A program made the translations under genes and the position numbers. A model generated the notes under the pieces. The model saw nothing but the letters and a program-made list of their open reading frames with translations, did no database searches and was not told the DNA's origin. Shown one piece after another: positions 11,996 to 21,512 of a DNA stretch of 64,000 bases. Position 1 is the first letter of the stretch. Each line of letters begins with the position of its first letter. The stretch comes from Triglochin maritima (taxonomy: Eukaryota; Streptophyta; Magnoliopsida; Alismatales; Juncaginaceae), in assembly GCA_963682175.1 (NCBI GenBank), contig OY821791.1, positions 22,847,826 to 22,911,825 of the forward strand, read 5' to 3'.

Positions 11996-13585
11996 TGTAG
12001 GGTCGTGCGAGTTATGGGTCCACAATACTAATCACAATTTTACGCTAATTACCTACTTGTTTGATCTATCATAGATATGCAGCGGAATTTAAAACTAAAC
12101 AAGCAAGTAAAAGGAAGATAATGCAAATCACAATGGACACGGGGGTTTTATAGAGGTTCGGCCACCGCCTACGTCCTCTCTTACAAGCTCGCTCACGACT
12201 TCACTATCCACTCTCCCTTCCGGGCCGGGAGAGAACGCCTTTTACAAAACAAGCACCGCGAACACCATCGCTTGCTTAACTTTCTTCTCCCACAATCCGA
12301 GAGGAACACTTCGGGCTTTCACCGAAGTCCTTGCTTCTACACAAACGAAAACTTGAGTGGAATACACTCTCTAACTTGAGCACACTTAGCTTATGATGTG
12401 GAATTGATCTTAAGTGTGGAAATTAGAGGCTTGGAGTGTTTGAGATTCTCTCTAATGTTTTGGACAAGTATGTAGTGGGAGAGTTGTGTTAAAATGTGTT
12501 TTACAACTCTTTATATAGGCATTAGAGAGAATAAATCCGTTGGGGTTGATTGGGTGAGTGTTGGTGTAGGATACACAAAACAAAAACTCGCAAGACCCAA
12601 TTCTGAGTTAATTCGGTCGACCGGATCAGTCTGAACGGTCGACCGTTTGACAGTTTTGAACTCAGTTCGGTCGACCGGTTAGGTAACGGTCGACCGCCCA
12701 ACGCTACAACTTAGGTACACTTAAGTGAACGATCGAACTCCGAAAGGGGTTCGGTCGACCGATTTGCACCAGGCACTTTGGGGTTGACAAACAATGATCA
12801 ATCCGGTCGACCGAGCTAAGGTCTAGCGGTCGACCGATTTTGTCCAGGAGGTTCGGGTTTGTCAAGAGATAGATATTCGGTCGACCGAACAAGGTCCTCG
12901 GTCGACCGATACATGAAATGTATTTGGGGTATATTTGGTTAATACCAATACGACCGTTGGGTATAATACGACAAAATAAACGGTCAGAAAAATAAGTTCA
13001 GACGGTCGACCGAAATGGCACATACGGTCGACCGAAACCGGGCAGTGAAAACACAAACAGGTTAATTGTTCACTCGGTCAACCGAACGGTCTGTTACGGT
13101 CGACCGAATGTGGGCAGACTGTTAGGGTTCTGGTTTAGTGTTTTCCGGTCTAAATTTGGGTGATCTATTGAAATCCAAATTATGTGATATTTCGTGTGTG
13201 ACTTCTATAAGGAACATAGTGTGTTTTTAAGTAGTTTTTAGCTCAAGTATGCTCAATTTACACAAGTTCCTAAGACTCAAAGAAAATAAAAAATACATGT
13301 CTTCAAAAGAGCTTGATTACATGTCGTGACTGGATTTTCCTTTTCTTCCTTGAGTCTTGATCACCTGTAGAGGTTAGCACAACATGTGTGCTACTCTACA
13401 TGATCATAATTAAGATTAGGTTGATTAAATCATCAAAACATAGATTAAGGCCAAAAAGCCAACACTGTAGAGGTTAGCACAAAGCAATATATATGCAATG
13501 CAACATGTGTGCTACTCTACATGATCATAATTAAGATTAGGTTGATTAAATCATCAAAACATAGATTAAGGCCAAAAAGGCAACA
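11996..13585 (-). mobile_element. Solo copia LTR inserted in the C1 LTR
   Basis: It is flanked by exact AAATC repeats (11991-11995 and 13586-13590). In reverse it opens TGTTGCCTTTTTGGCC and ends with a CTACA terminus. It has the best preserved palindrome field in the window: twelve exact CGGTCGACCG sites between 12614 and 13106, arranged as pairs. The last 220 bp contain a roughly 100-bp tandem duplication of the LTR start (13365-13464 and 13466-13585). The high palindrome conservation suggests a younger insertion than its host LTR. Confidence 0.93.
12614..13106. repeat. Array of paired CGGTCGACCG palindromes
   Basis: Exact CGGTCGACCG sites start at 12614, 12636, 12668, 12687, 12752, 12804, 12827, 12878, 12899, 13003, 13025 and 13097. 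One-off relatives occur at 12730 and 13075. They form pairs with start-to-start distances of 22, 19, 22, 23, 21, 22 and 22 bp. Successive pairs start mostly 54-74 bp apart. Each site contains a SalI-type GTCGAC core and two CpG dinucleotides. Confidence 0.95.
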
Positions 13586-13711
13586 AAATCTTCGTCTCCA
13601 TTGTGGTTTCCATTTACTCTACTCTACTTCTTTTAATTGTTAGTTCCGCTGTATCTTAAGTGGAGATTAAGAAATTGATTAAATTAATTAGTCCATACAC
13701 GATTCTACATT

Positions 13712-13723
13712 TGGTATCAGAGC
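13712..13723 (+). other. Primer binding site of copia C1 (tRNA-iMet)
   Basis: TGGTATCAGAGC is an exact complement of the 3' end of plant initiator tRNA-Met (GCTCTGATACCA) and lies two bases after the LTR end. This is the standard minus-strand primer site of Ty1/copia elements. Confidence 0.9.
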
Positions 13724-14114
13724 ATAGGTGCTAAATTTCTTCTACTTAACCGTAGTTTGGCATGACATCTTCATCTAATCATGTAGAGATTTTATGCACT
13801 ACGAGACCACCTTTACTTAATGGGTCAAGTTATGATTATGGGAAGAATAGAATGAAAAATTTATTAATATCTAGGGACCTTAAGTATTGGATCTTTCTCC
13901 AAAACACCTACACACCTCCTAAGAAAGAAGATTTAGCCACCTTAAGTATGGCTAAAATGAAAGAATATGAAATGAACTCTATCATTATGAATATCGTTTA
14001 TTGTGGCTTAAATGAGGGAGAATACAATAGGATTAGAGGTTGCGAAAGTGCATATGAGATTTGACATGGATTACAAATGCATCATGAGGGGGATAATAGA
14101 AGTAACGATAATAG

Positions 14115-15581
14115 TGTTTTTTGCCATAATCAATGTTTTGATGATTAGGTAACCTAATCTTAATTACAATTAAATTTAGTGTAGCACACCTAGGCATGAA
14201 ATATATATTGTATTGTGAAAACATCTATAGGTGATCAAAGACTCAAGAAAAAATGGAATGAAGTTAAGACATGTAATCATGCTACTTGAAGACATGTAAT
14301 TTTACCTCTTATTTAAGTTTTAGGAATTTATGTGAACTTGAGTGTACAAGAGTTAAAATATATTTACATAGACACTAGGTTCTTGTAGAAGTCACATACC
14401 AAATTTCACATCATTTGGACTTCAATAGATCACCCAAACTTGGGTCGAAAATCTTTCAAACTAAGAATCTGCCTGTCTGTGCAGAACGGTCGACCGAAAC
14501 AAGTTTTCTATTCGATCGTTCTACCAGTTAACAGTTATCCAAATAGTGATTTTACCTTGCTCCATCGGTCGACCGATTGACCCGTATTTGCTGGATGACT
14601 GTTGTACTTGTCATATTCTCCAACGGTCGTATTCATATACATACACCTAACCCCTAAATACTTTTGGCTACCGATCAAATGATGCATTGACGGTGGTCGA
14701 ACGGATGCAGACAATTTTGTTTACCAAAAGTACCTGTTATTTTTTGTCAAAGAAACCTTCTTGTGTTCGACCAATTAACCTTTGACCTGGCCAAAACCTT
14801 CTTAGCGGTCAACTACCCTCAGATTTAGTTCGACTGTTGTCTTAAGTCATAACCATTTGGTTTGATCGTAGTTTAAGTTGGCTCGAACGTTTCCTTATTT
14901 TCATGGAAACGGTCGACCGGTTTACGACAGATTTGCATAACTTAGATTTCTATTTTGTGTATCTTACACAAAATTCAACCAAATCTTTCCCAACGGCTAT
15001 AAATCTTTTGGATCTATAAATAGTGGTTCACACACCTTATTTACAAAACTCTCTCAATCATACTCTAGAGATATACTTCAACTCCCAAATCCCTAATCCT
15101 ACACGTAAGAGCTTACACTTCCACACATTAGATATCAAATCCTATTCATAAGCAAAGTGTGCTAAAGTTAGAGAGTGTTTGATCCACTCATATTTGCTGT
15201 TGTAAAAGTTAAAGGTTTCATTGAAAGACCGAAGTGAATTGCAAAGGTTTTGATGAAAACCCGAAGCATCCCTCTCTGATTATGAGAGGAACAAATCGAG
15301 CTTAGAAAGGATTGTTCACGAGTTTGTGTTGTAAAGATGTTCTCTCTCATCCCAGAATAGGGAGTGGTTAGTGAAGACGTAAGCGGAGCTCGTGGGATTG
15401 AGCGGAGATTGCAAGAGAGGAAGTAGGATTGGGGTGGGGTCCCGAATCTCAATAAAAAAATGCTATCTTCATTTGTGGTTTGCATTGTTTTCTCTACTTG
15501 TTTAATTATTGTTTTCGTTGCAGATTAAGTAGAGATTAGGATAACTTTTATTAGATAATTAGTGGCCATAATGATCCTACG
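14115..15581 (+). mobile_element. Solo copia LTR inside C1 gag
   Basis: It starts TGTTTTTTGCC and ends GATCCTACG, with the terminal A mutated to G. It is flanked by AATAG (14110-14114) and ACTAG (15582-15586), a target duplication with one mismatch. It carries the usual palindromes (for example 14486-14495 and 14565-14575) and a TATAAATAG near 15024. It is of the same family as its host, so a copia element inserted in a copia gag and was later reduced to a solo LTR. Confidence 0.85.
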
Positions 15582-15679
15582 ACTAGAATTAGACTCCTCA
15601 TGCATAAATATGAAATTTTCACTATGCAACCCGGTGACAATATAAGTGAGATGAACACTCGCTTCACCGATATAACCAA

Positions 15680-17044
15680 TGATGTGAATATTTAGTTTAA
15701 CCGCAAGTGCACGACCGTCGGTGAGGATGGGGCAAGTACGGGTCGATCCATAGGGAGGTGCGTCGACTTTGGTTCTTTCGAAGGCAAGTGGGAAAAGAGG
15801 GGAGAGAAGTTGATTAAACTAAACTAAACTACGCTACACTAGTAAGCAACAAACAAAGAAGACGAAGGCATGCAACAATGAAAGTAAACTAATTATAAAA
15901 GCAAGCTGGAATTCAGGAAGAGAAACCCCTAAGGGGTGGAGTGAGTGTACACATGAAATAAAGTGGTGAGGAATGCATTCAATAGAGCACAAGTGTAGGT
16001 TGTGTTGCTATGCATAGGAAGTACCTAATGCTTGGCAAGACCTATCATCCAAATCACTAACCTAGTTGATTAATATGAGCATAAACAAGTTTGTTATTAA
16101 GAACCTAAACAGGCATGGGATGTACCTAATGAATCAGAAACCATAAAGTTAAGTATTCTCTTTAATTCAAACAAGCATACTTACATTCATCACATAAAAC
16201 TACATATACCATTCATTTCATTCTTCATGACATGTATAAACATCAACTTCAGCCCCAAAGGGGGATGAAACTACTCACACCTTATTAAGCTAACATTCAT
16301 ATTAAGAAAAGACAACGTGCTAATTAATTCTACGAAGATTAAGACAAACAAAATTAACTAAGCATGCAAGAATTAAAAGAAACAACAACAAACTAACAAA
16401 ACATTATTTATTGCTCAGTCAGATTACTAGTAGCATATCTCCACTAGAGTTTTTCTCCAAGACTTTACTCCAAGTAAAGAGAATGGCCACCAAGAGAGGA
16501 GTTGAAATACAAAGGAGGAAGAAGGGTTCTATTTAAAGTCATAGAAAAAGGTAATCGGGGACAATCCCCCGATGTGGGACTAATGCACTACAAAAAATAG
16601 ACATAAAACACTCTAATACATAACCCGGTTAAGCATTATCAGATCTGGAGAAGACCCGACTGCCAATTGGCGGTCTATAAGGCTTGGATCACGTTCTAGT
16701 TTGGAGGACGTTTTTCTGGGTTGATTTCTTGATGTGTAGTGCATCCGAGTTGATTGTTTGAGTTTAGGTCCGAATCGAATTGCCAAAATACTCCTACTGA
16801 AGGTGTGGAGTTTCTCGATTTGCTTCTAGGTCCATTTGGTTTACATCCGTGTCCTTCCCTCTTGCATGTCAGTCCATAAGTATCCCAATTCAAGCATTTT
16901 TCTTGCATTCAGGTCCTTTTTGTGTCTCTTCTTCTCAAACATGTTTATTCCTGAAACTTAAACATAAAACTCGCTATGTAGCATTGATTGTGTTCAAAAT
17001 AGAGGATATAAGACACGAATATAAGCAAGATATGATGTCAATCA
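15680..17044 (-). mobile_element. Gypsy solo LTR inside C1 gag
   Basis: The target duplication ACCAA is exact (15675-15679 and 17045-17049). On the plus strand it opens TGATGTGAATATT, followed by ACCGCAAGTGCACG, and closes GATGTCAATCA, which is the reverse of the gypsy LTR start TGATTGACATC. The LTR is 1365 bp. It contains the gypsy palindrome GCCAATTGGC near 16663 and a TGTGGGACTA block upstream of the promoter. It has no internal domain. Confidence 0.93.
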
Positions 17045-17640
17045 ACCAACTCTCTCAAAGTTCTTCGAAGAAATTTCAGTGAGGGAGACATGACATGAAA
17101 GTTCCTCCGGTCACTCAACAACGAATGGGAAGAGAAGGTCATTGCAATTGAAGAAGCAAATGACATTTCTCAACTAAAGATGGAGGACTTGATTGGAAAT
17201 CTCATGGCTTATGAACTCCAAAAAGAGTCATCGAAAGGAAAAGGAAGCGTCTAAAAGGAACCAACCCTTGGAATTGCATGCAAAATTCGATGAACCAAGG
17301 AGGAGAGAGGAGAATGAGAACATTGAAGTCCTTGCCAAAGACTTCTTCAAGTTCCTTACGAAAAAAGGGAGAGAGGAAAGAAAGAAGAGGAAGAAGAAGT
17401 GAGAAGATGGAAGGAGAAAAGGAGAAGAGAAATGACAGAAGGGAGAGTAGGAGAGAAAAGGAAAAGAGCAAGAAAAAAGAAAAGGAGGAAGAGGCTCACA
17501 AAGCAACATGAAATGATTCTTCATAATCTTCATCATCGTCCTCCATACAACGTAGAAGAGAAGTTTCTCACATGTGCTTCATGGCCATAGAAGATGAACA
17601 AAGCGAGGTATCTTCTAGTCTTCAAAGAAGTTGTTCAAAT

Positions 17641-17825
17641 TTGGGTTTTGGGACTTCCACCCTCTGCACCTGGCACAATGGACCCAAGTTTATAAGGTAG
17701 AAACCTAGCTAAACAACATAAGTTAACGAACAACCAAGCTTAGAATTGAACGTATGTAAGTTATAAGTTGATAGTAGACAATTTTTACATATTTTGAAGT
17801 TATAGCTTACATAGCAGACACGATT
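17641..17825. other. Short spacer, no feature seen
   Basis: This lies between the last recognisable C1 gag codons and the TRIM array. It has no LTR terminus, promoter or coding similarity that I can support. Confidence 0.4.
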
Positions 17826-18975
17826 TGTAACGTTCTGTTCCCAAGCCCGAGTCCGGTCCGTCACCTATGATTCTTCTGGCCCACAACACCCTCCCTTAAT
17901 TTTTCCTAAAAAAGCTTCAGCCAGTTCGGTGGTGTAGTAGTAGACTCATGTCATCAATATATCCCACACCACCAATTTATCATTAGTCGATGTGGGACTA
18001 AAGTGTTTTAGGTGTTACAACTTACCCCACTTGAACACATGATGCCGTCGTCAGAGTCAAGCCATTATCAATCACCAGGCGTTGTGGGATTATACAGGTG
18101 GATCCCACCCTCTTCCTGTATCACTTAGTTCCCACAATTCCAGTTGGTTCAGGCTCTGATACCATTCTGTAACGTCCCGTTCCCAAACCCGCACCGAGCT
18201 CGAGTTTGGTCTGTCACCCAGGAGTCTACTAGCCCATAACACCGTCCCTGAATTTTCCCCATAAAAGCTTAAGCCGATTGGATGGTGTAGTAGACTCCCA
18301 ACATTAATATATCCCACACCACCGATTTATCATTCGCCAACGTGGGACTAAAGTGTTGTGGGATTCAAGAGGTGTCTCTCACCCTCTTAGTGTAGCACTT
18401 ATTTCCCACAATTCCGGCTGGTTCAGGCTCTGATACCATATTGTAACGTCCTATCCCCGAGCCCATACCGAGCTCGTGTCTGGTCCGTCACCAACAAGTC
18501 CACTGGCCCACAACACCTTTCCTTAATTAACCACAAAAACTTAAGCCGATTGAGTGGTGTAGTTGTGGACTGGTCTCAATATATCCCACCACAACATTCT
18601 CATGTTAGGCGATGTGAGACAACTTTTAGGGTTTTACAACCTACACCACTTTAACATCTGACGTCGTCGTCAGCGTCACGCACATTAATCAATCATTATC
18701 CATTGTGAGATTCTAGATGTGATTCCTATCTTCTTGGTGAAGTACTTAGTTCTTACAATTCCAGCTGATTACCATACTGTAACGTCCCGTACCCGAGCCC
18801 GCACCTAGCCTGTGTCCAATCCGTCACCCATGAGTCCACTGCCCACAACACCTTCCCTGAATTTGCCAAAAAAACTTAACCTGATTGGGTGGTGTAGTAG
18901 TGGACTCATGTCATTATATACCACCCGAACATTCTCATGTTAGGCGATGTGGGACTAAACTTTTGCGGTGTTACA
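17826..18975 (-). mobile_element. Tandem TRIM array (four LTRs, three internal domains)
   Basis: Four copies of a roughly 195-bp LTR occur at 17826-18019, 18168-18356, 18442-18638 and 18778-18975. Each opens TGTAACG on the plus strand, and three of the four close with TTACA. Between them are short internal domains of about 150, 85 and 140 bp that encode nothing. Adjacent to LTRs 2 and 3 is GCTCTGATACCA (18153-18164 and 18427-18438). Read on the minus strand this is the tRNA-iMet primer site TGGTATCAGAGC, three bases after the LTR end. The second unit has lost the end of its LTR and the start of its internal domain. The outer ends carry CGATT (17821-17825) and GGATT (18976-18980), a near-perfect target duplication. 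This fits a terminal-repeat retrotransposon in miniature that multiplied in tandem by recombination. It resembles Cassandra-like TRIMs, but I could not identify a convincing 5S promoter. Confidence 0.85.
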
Positions 18976-20630
18976 GGATTTATGTTCTAACCTGGTAGAT
19001 AAGTAAAAGGTCATAAAAACAATATATTGGAAATTAAATGGAGTCACACAAGATCCGCAACCGCTCGCAGCAGCCTACCGTTCAGCGGTGGTGGTGCGGG
19101 CCAGGGAGCTGGAGTCTAGCGGCTAGATTGGTTGGGTCGTTGGGGAGTGTGTTGGATAAGGATGGGAAATTTGCATTATATCCATTGAGTTATTGGTATT
19201 TGGTTAGTTAAAAGTTAATTGGCTTATTTGCAGAAATAATTAGTACATTCTTGAATTTGAATAACTAATAATTAATTGGGAGAATTGCAGAATAAACCCT
19301 AGATTGCCTTGAAAACCCTAGATTTAATTGTATTTGTTTAATTGATAAATAATTGGAATAATTGCTGGAAAAGCCTTGGATTTATTTTTCTTTGAATAAA
19401 TAAAGAATAATTTGGTTAATTGCTCAATAAACCATGGACTTTCCATAATTGTGAAAAATATATTTAATTTTGGGAAAATTGCTCTCTTTTTCCCAGAGTT
19501 CTTATATAATTGTAGAAAATTCTATTAATTGAAAAATTTACTGTTATTCCCTGAGCTTATAAGAATTATGATTTTTACGAAAATTTTAGTAGAATTACAC
19601 TCATACCCCTGTACCTTTATTGTGGGTTTTGTATAGTTTCTTTTTACTACTTATATGATTTTATAGTCCTATTTATGTTTATTGGCCTATATCTTGTTGG
19701 GGTTGTTTGACTCGTGCTTTTGGGATTATTTTCGTTCACCCCTTGTCTTGAGAGCTAGTGATGAGAGGTTCGTGGAACCGGTTGTTCACCTACATTGTGA
19801 CGAGTGGCCGTTGGAGAGTGTTGCTCACAAACTCGGGCGTGGGGTGGCAGAGAAATGACGTGTGAGACACGTATGACTAGAGGTTAGGGTTTTCTCCTAT
19901 GTTGTGGTGGTTCGGGAATGGTCCACCACGTTGTGACGAGTGACCATTTAAGAGCGTTGCTTACAGGCTCAGGCGTGTGGTCGGCTCCTAAATTCATAGG
20001 CAGGATTTGTCATCTCACCAACGTTGTAATGAGTGGTCGGTTCGACGAGTACCACAGACTCGGACGTGTAGTTGGAGTAGGACGTTCCCTTGTGGGCCGG
20101 ATGCACGGCCTTGTCGAGGGTGAACGCTCGAAATGGTTGGGCACGTGGTTGCCTTGCGACGTATGACAGTTCTACCGTGAGAGCGGGTTGAGTGTTGCCT
20201 TTTGGATTGGATGCAATGTGGACGTTAACCAAATTATTCTTGCCTTGCGACGTATGACAGTTCTACCGCGACGTACACGCTCGACTATGTTGGGCGCGTG
20301 ATCGCCTTGGGACACGAGACTAGTTTGAGCTGTGTGGACAAGGTTGCTTAGCTTTGAGCCGTAAGGGACAACTTGACCTTGTTCAGTGTCAAGTTGGGGT
20401 GGCATACATGGTATTGATTTAAGACTTAGGCATGATTTGTGTGTGTGCAGGTGATACTGGATCTGTGAGCTCAGTTGTCATGTATTTTCCTACTCCTATT
20501 AGAAGTCATGTAATAGGAATTTCAGAGTTCTTGTATTTCGCTTCCGCATTGTACTCTGATCTTGACTTCATGTTATGTTTATAGTTGAGGCTTCGACTTG
20601 ATTATTATTAGTTAATGACCCTTTTCTGTA
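18976..20630. repeat. Unclassified LTR-like DNA with GC-rich tandem repeats
   Basis: An AT-rich block with many aattg/attaatt phrases (19190-19700) precedes a GC-rich block (19740-20400). The tail at 20405-20630 resembles an LTR R/U5 and the sequence at 1-431. No terminal TG...CA pair or target duplication could be fixed. Open frames in the GC-rich block are repeat by-products without any known domain. A degraded chromovirus LTR is my best guess. Confidence 0.35.
19790..20330. repeat. Degenerate GC-rich tandem repeats
   Basis: The phrase ttgtgacgagtggccgtt and the following gttgctcacaaactcggg recur in altered form at about 19793, 19930 and 20020. A second phrase, ccttgcgacgtatgacag, occurs at about 20153 and again at 20244, followed by an altered repeat of cgctcgactatgttgggc. 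Units are unequal in length and diverged. Confidence 0.65.
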
Positions 20631-21512
20631 GTGACGGATCACCTTTCACCAACTTCCACCAACTTCTAGTAGTTTTTAACCAACCTTTGTGTTTATAGTT
20701 CTTGTAGTGACGGATCACCTTTCACCAACTTCCAGTAGTTTTTATCAATTTATCCCTAATTAAGTCCGGTTAACCAAATTCCATTCGGTTCACTGTTCCA
20801 AGGTGGACAATAGGATTAGTTGCGCTCTTATCTAGTTGACCGTGTACACTTCGGTAGACCAAAGTTAGCACGGGTTTTGCGCTGACAGTTATAGCTCAAA
20901 TAGTCATTGGGTACAACGGTCAAGTGTCAGGTGTAAATAGTCGTTAGGCGCCTAAAGCCAAGAAGGACTCGGTTGACCGATAGATATTCGGTCGTTCGAA
21001 TTAGGACAAATCAATTGGGCTCTAGGACATGGTTCAGAAGTGACCGTTGAAGCAAAGTCCAAAACTGGTCCAGGGCTATTCGGTTGACCGAAGGTGGTTC
21101 AATCTTCCGTCGGGGCAATTCCAGATAACCCCTAAGTTTTACTGGTGGGAAGATTTTGGGTAACCGATAGGTGTTCGGTGGACCGAACTAGAAGGTTTCG
21201 GTTGACCGTCTGGGGTTCGATTTACGGAATCCTATTGCTCAAGTTTACATTAAACCTTATGGACTTAATAAATACAAAATTACATGTCTTGGTCGAAAGC
21301 TTTGATTACAAGTCTTAAGTCTTGATGTCTTTGTCCCAATGCTTATTTTGTTGATTATCTTGATCAACCTATTAAGACAATTGCTAGTATACAAATATGT
21401 ATGCAATGCATGTAATCGTGTTTGCTCACTTTGATTGATTATGTTGATTGATTAACATTAGTTTAATCAATCATCAAAATTAATATAGATTAAGATAAAA
21501 AAGCCATCAACA
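20631..21512 (-). mobile_element. Truncated copia LTR (19-bp spacing subfamily)
   Basis: The sequence is the reverse complement of the U3 part of the LTR at 5979-7506. It ends on the plus strand at GCCATCAACA (the LTR start TGTTGATGGC). Promoter and R/U5 are missing on the left. The left edge contains a duplicated phrase agtgacggatcacctttcac (20632 and 20706). Palindrome pairs at about 20770-20800, 20840-20870 and 20970-21000 keep the 19-bp spacing of this subfamily. Confidence 0.75.

Larger units (their letters stand above)
10720..13709 (+). mobile_element. 5' LTR of copia element C1, split by another copia LTR
   Basis: The LTR begins TGTTGGCCTTTTGGG at 10720 and ends GATTCTACA at 13709, directly before a tRNA-iMet primer site. 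Its own sequence is 10720-11995 and 13591-13709, about 1.4 kb. The 1590 bp between is a second LTR of the same superfamily in reverse orientation. Palindromes of the GGTCGACC type lie at 11095-11485 and a TATA box at 11574-11581. Because its primer site and gag follow, this is a 5' LTR, not a solo LTR. A matching 3' LTR was not found. Confidence 0.85.
13762..17640 (+). pseudogene. gag of copia C1, split by two solo LTRs
   Basis: Coding pieces are 13762-14109, 15586-15674 and 17050-17640. The first starts at an ATG 39 bp after the primer site and encodes the gag N-terminal block (PPLLNGSSYDYGKNRMKNLL). The second resumes with MHKYEIFTMQPGDNISEMN, and the third with KFLRSLNNEWEEKV and an acidic MEDLIGNLMAYELQ helix. 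A Lys/Glu-rich tail follows at 17340-17500. Removing each solo LTR plus one target repeat rejoins the reading frame. Stops inside (14062, and in the third piece near 17094) make it a pseudogene. No CCHC zinc knuckle is visible in the tail. The gag polyprotein would form the virus-like particle. Everything downstream (protease, integrase, reverse transcriptase) is missing. Confidence 0.85.

Noticed and set aside
12614..13106. CRISPR-like regularly spaced short repeats
   Set aside because: The repeat units are 10-bp perfect palindromes inside an LTR with a target duplication. Spacers are not constant in the CRISPR sense and there are no cas genes. The context is a plant retrotransposon.
17193..17590. 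Lys/Glu-rich and Ser/Leu-rich open frames as separate genes
   Set aside because: They are different frames of the low-complexity gag tail of copia C1. The same happens at 48692-49055 and 32689-33102.
18150..18164. tRNA-Met 3' end fragments in the TRIM array
   Set aside because: Only the 12-base 3' end is present, exactly next to an LTR end, with no cloverleaf. It is the primer binding site on the other strand.
17826..18975. Naming the TRIM as Cassandra
   Set aside because: Start, end and primer site fit, but I could not find a convincing 5S rRNA-like promoter, which defines Cassandra.
19918..20405. Open frames in the GC-rich block as genes
   Set aside because: Both strands are open because of composition and repeats. 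No domain is seen, and the frames break between repeat units.
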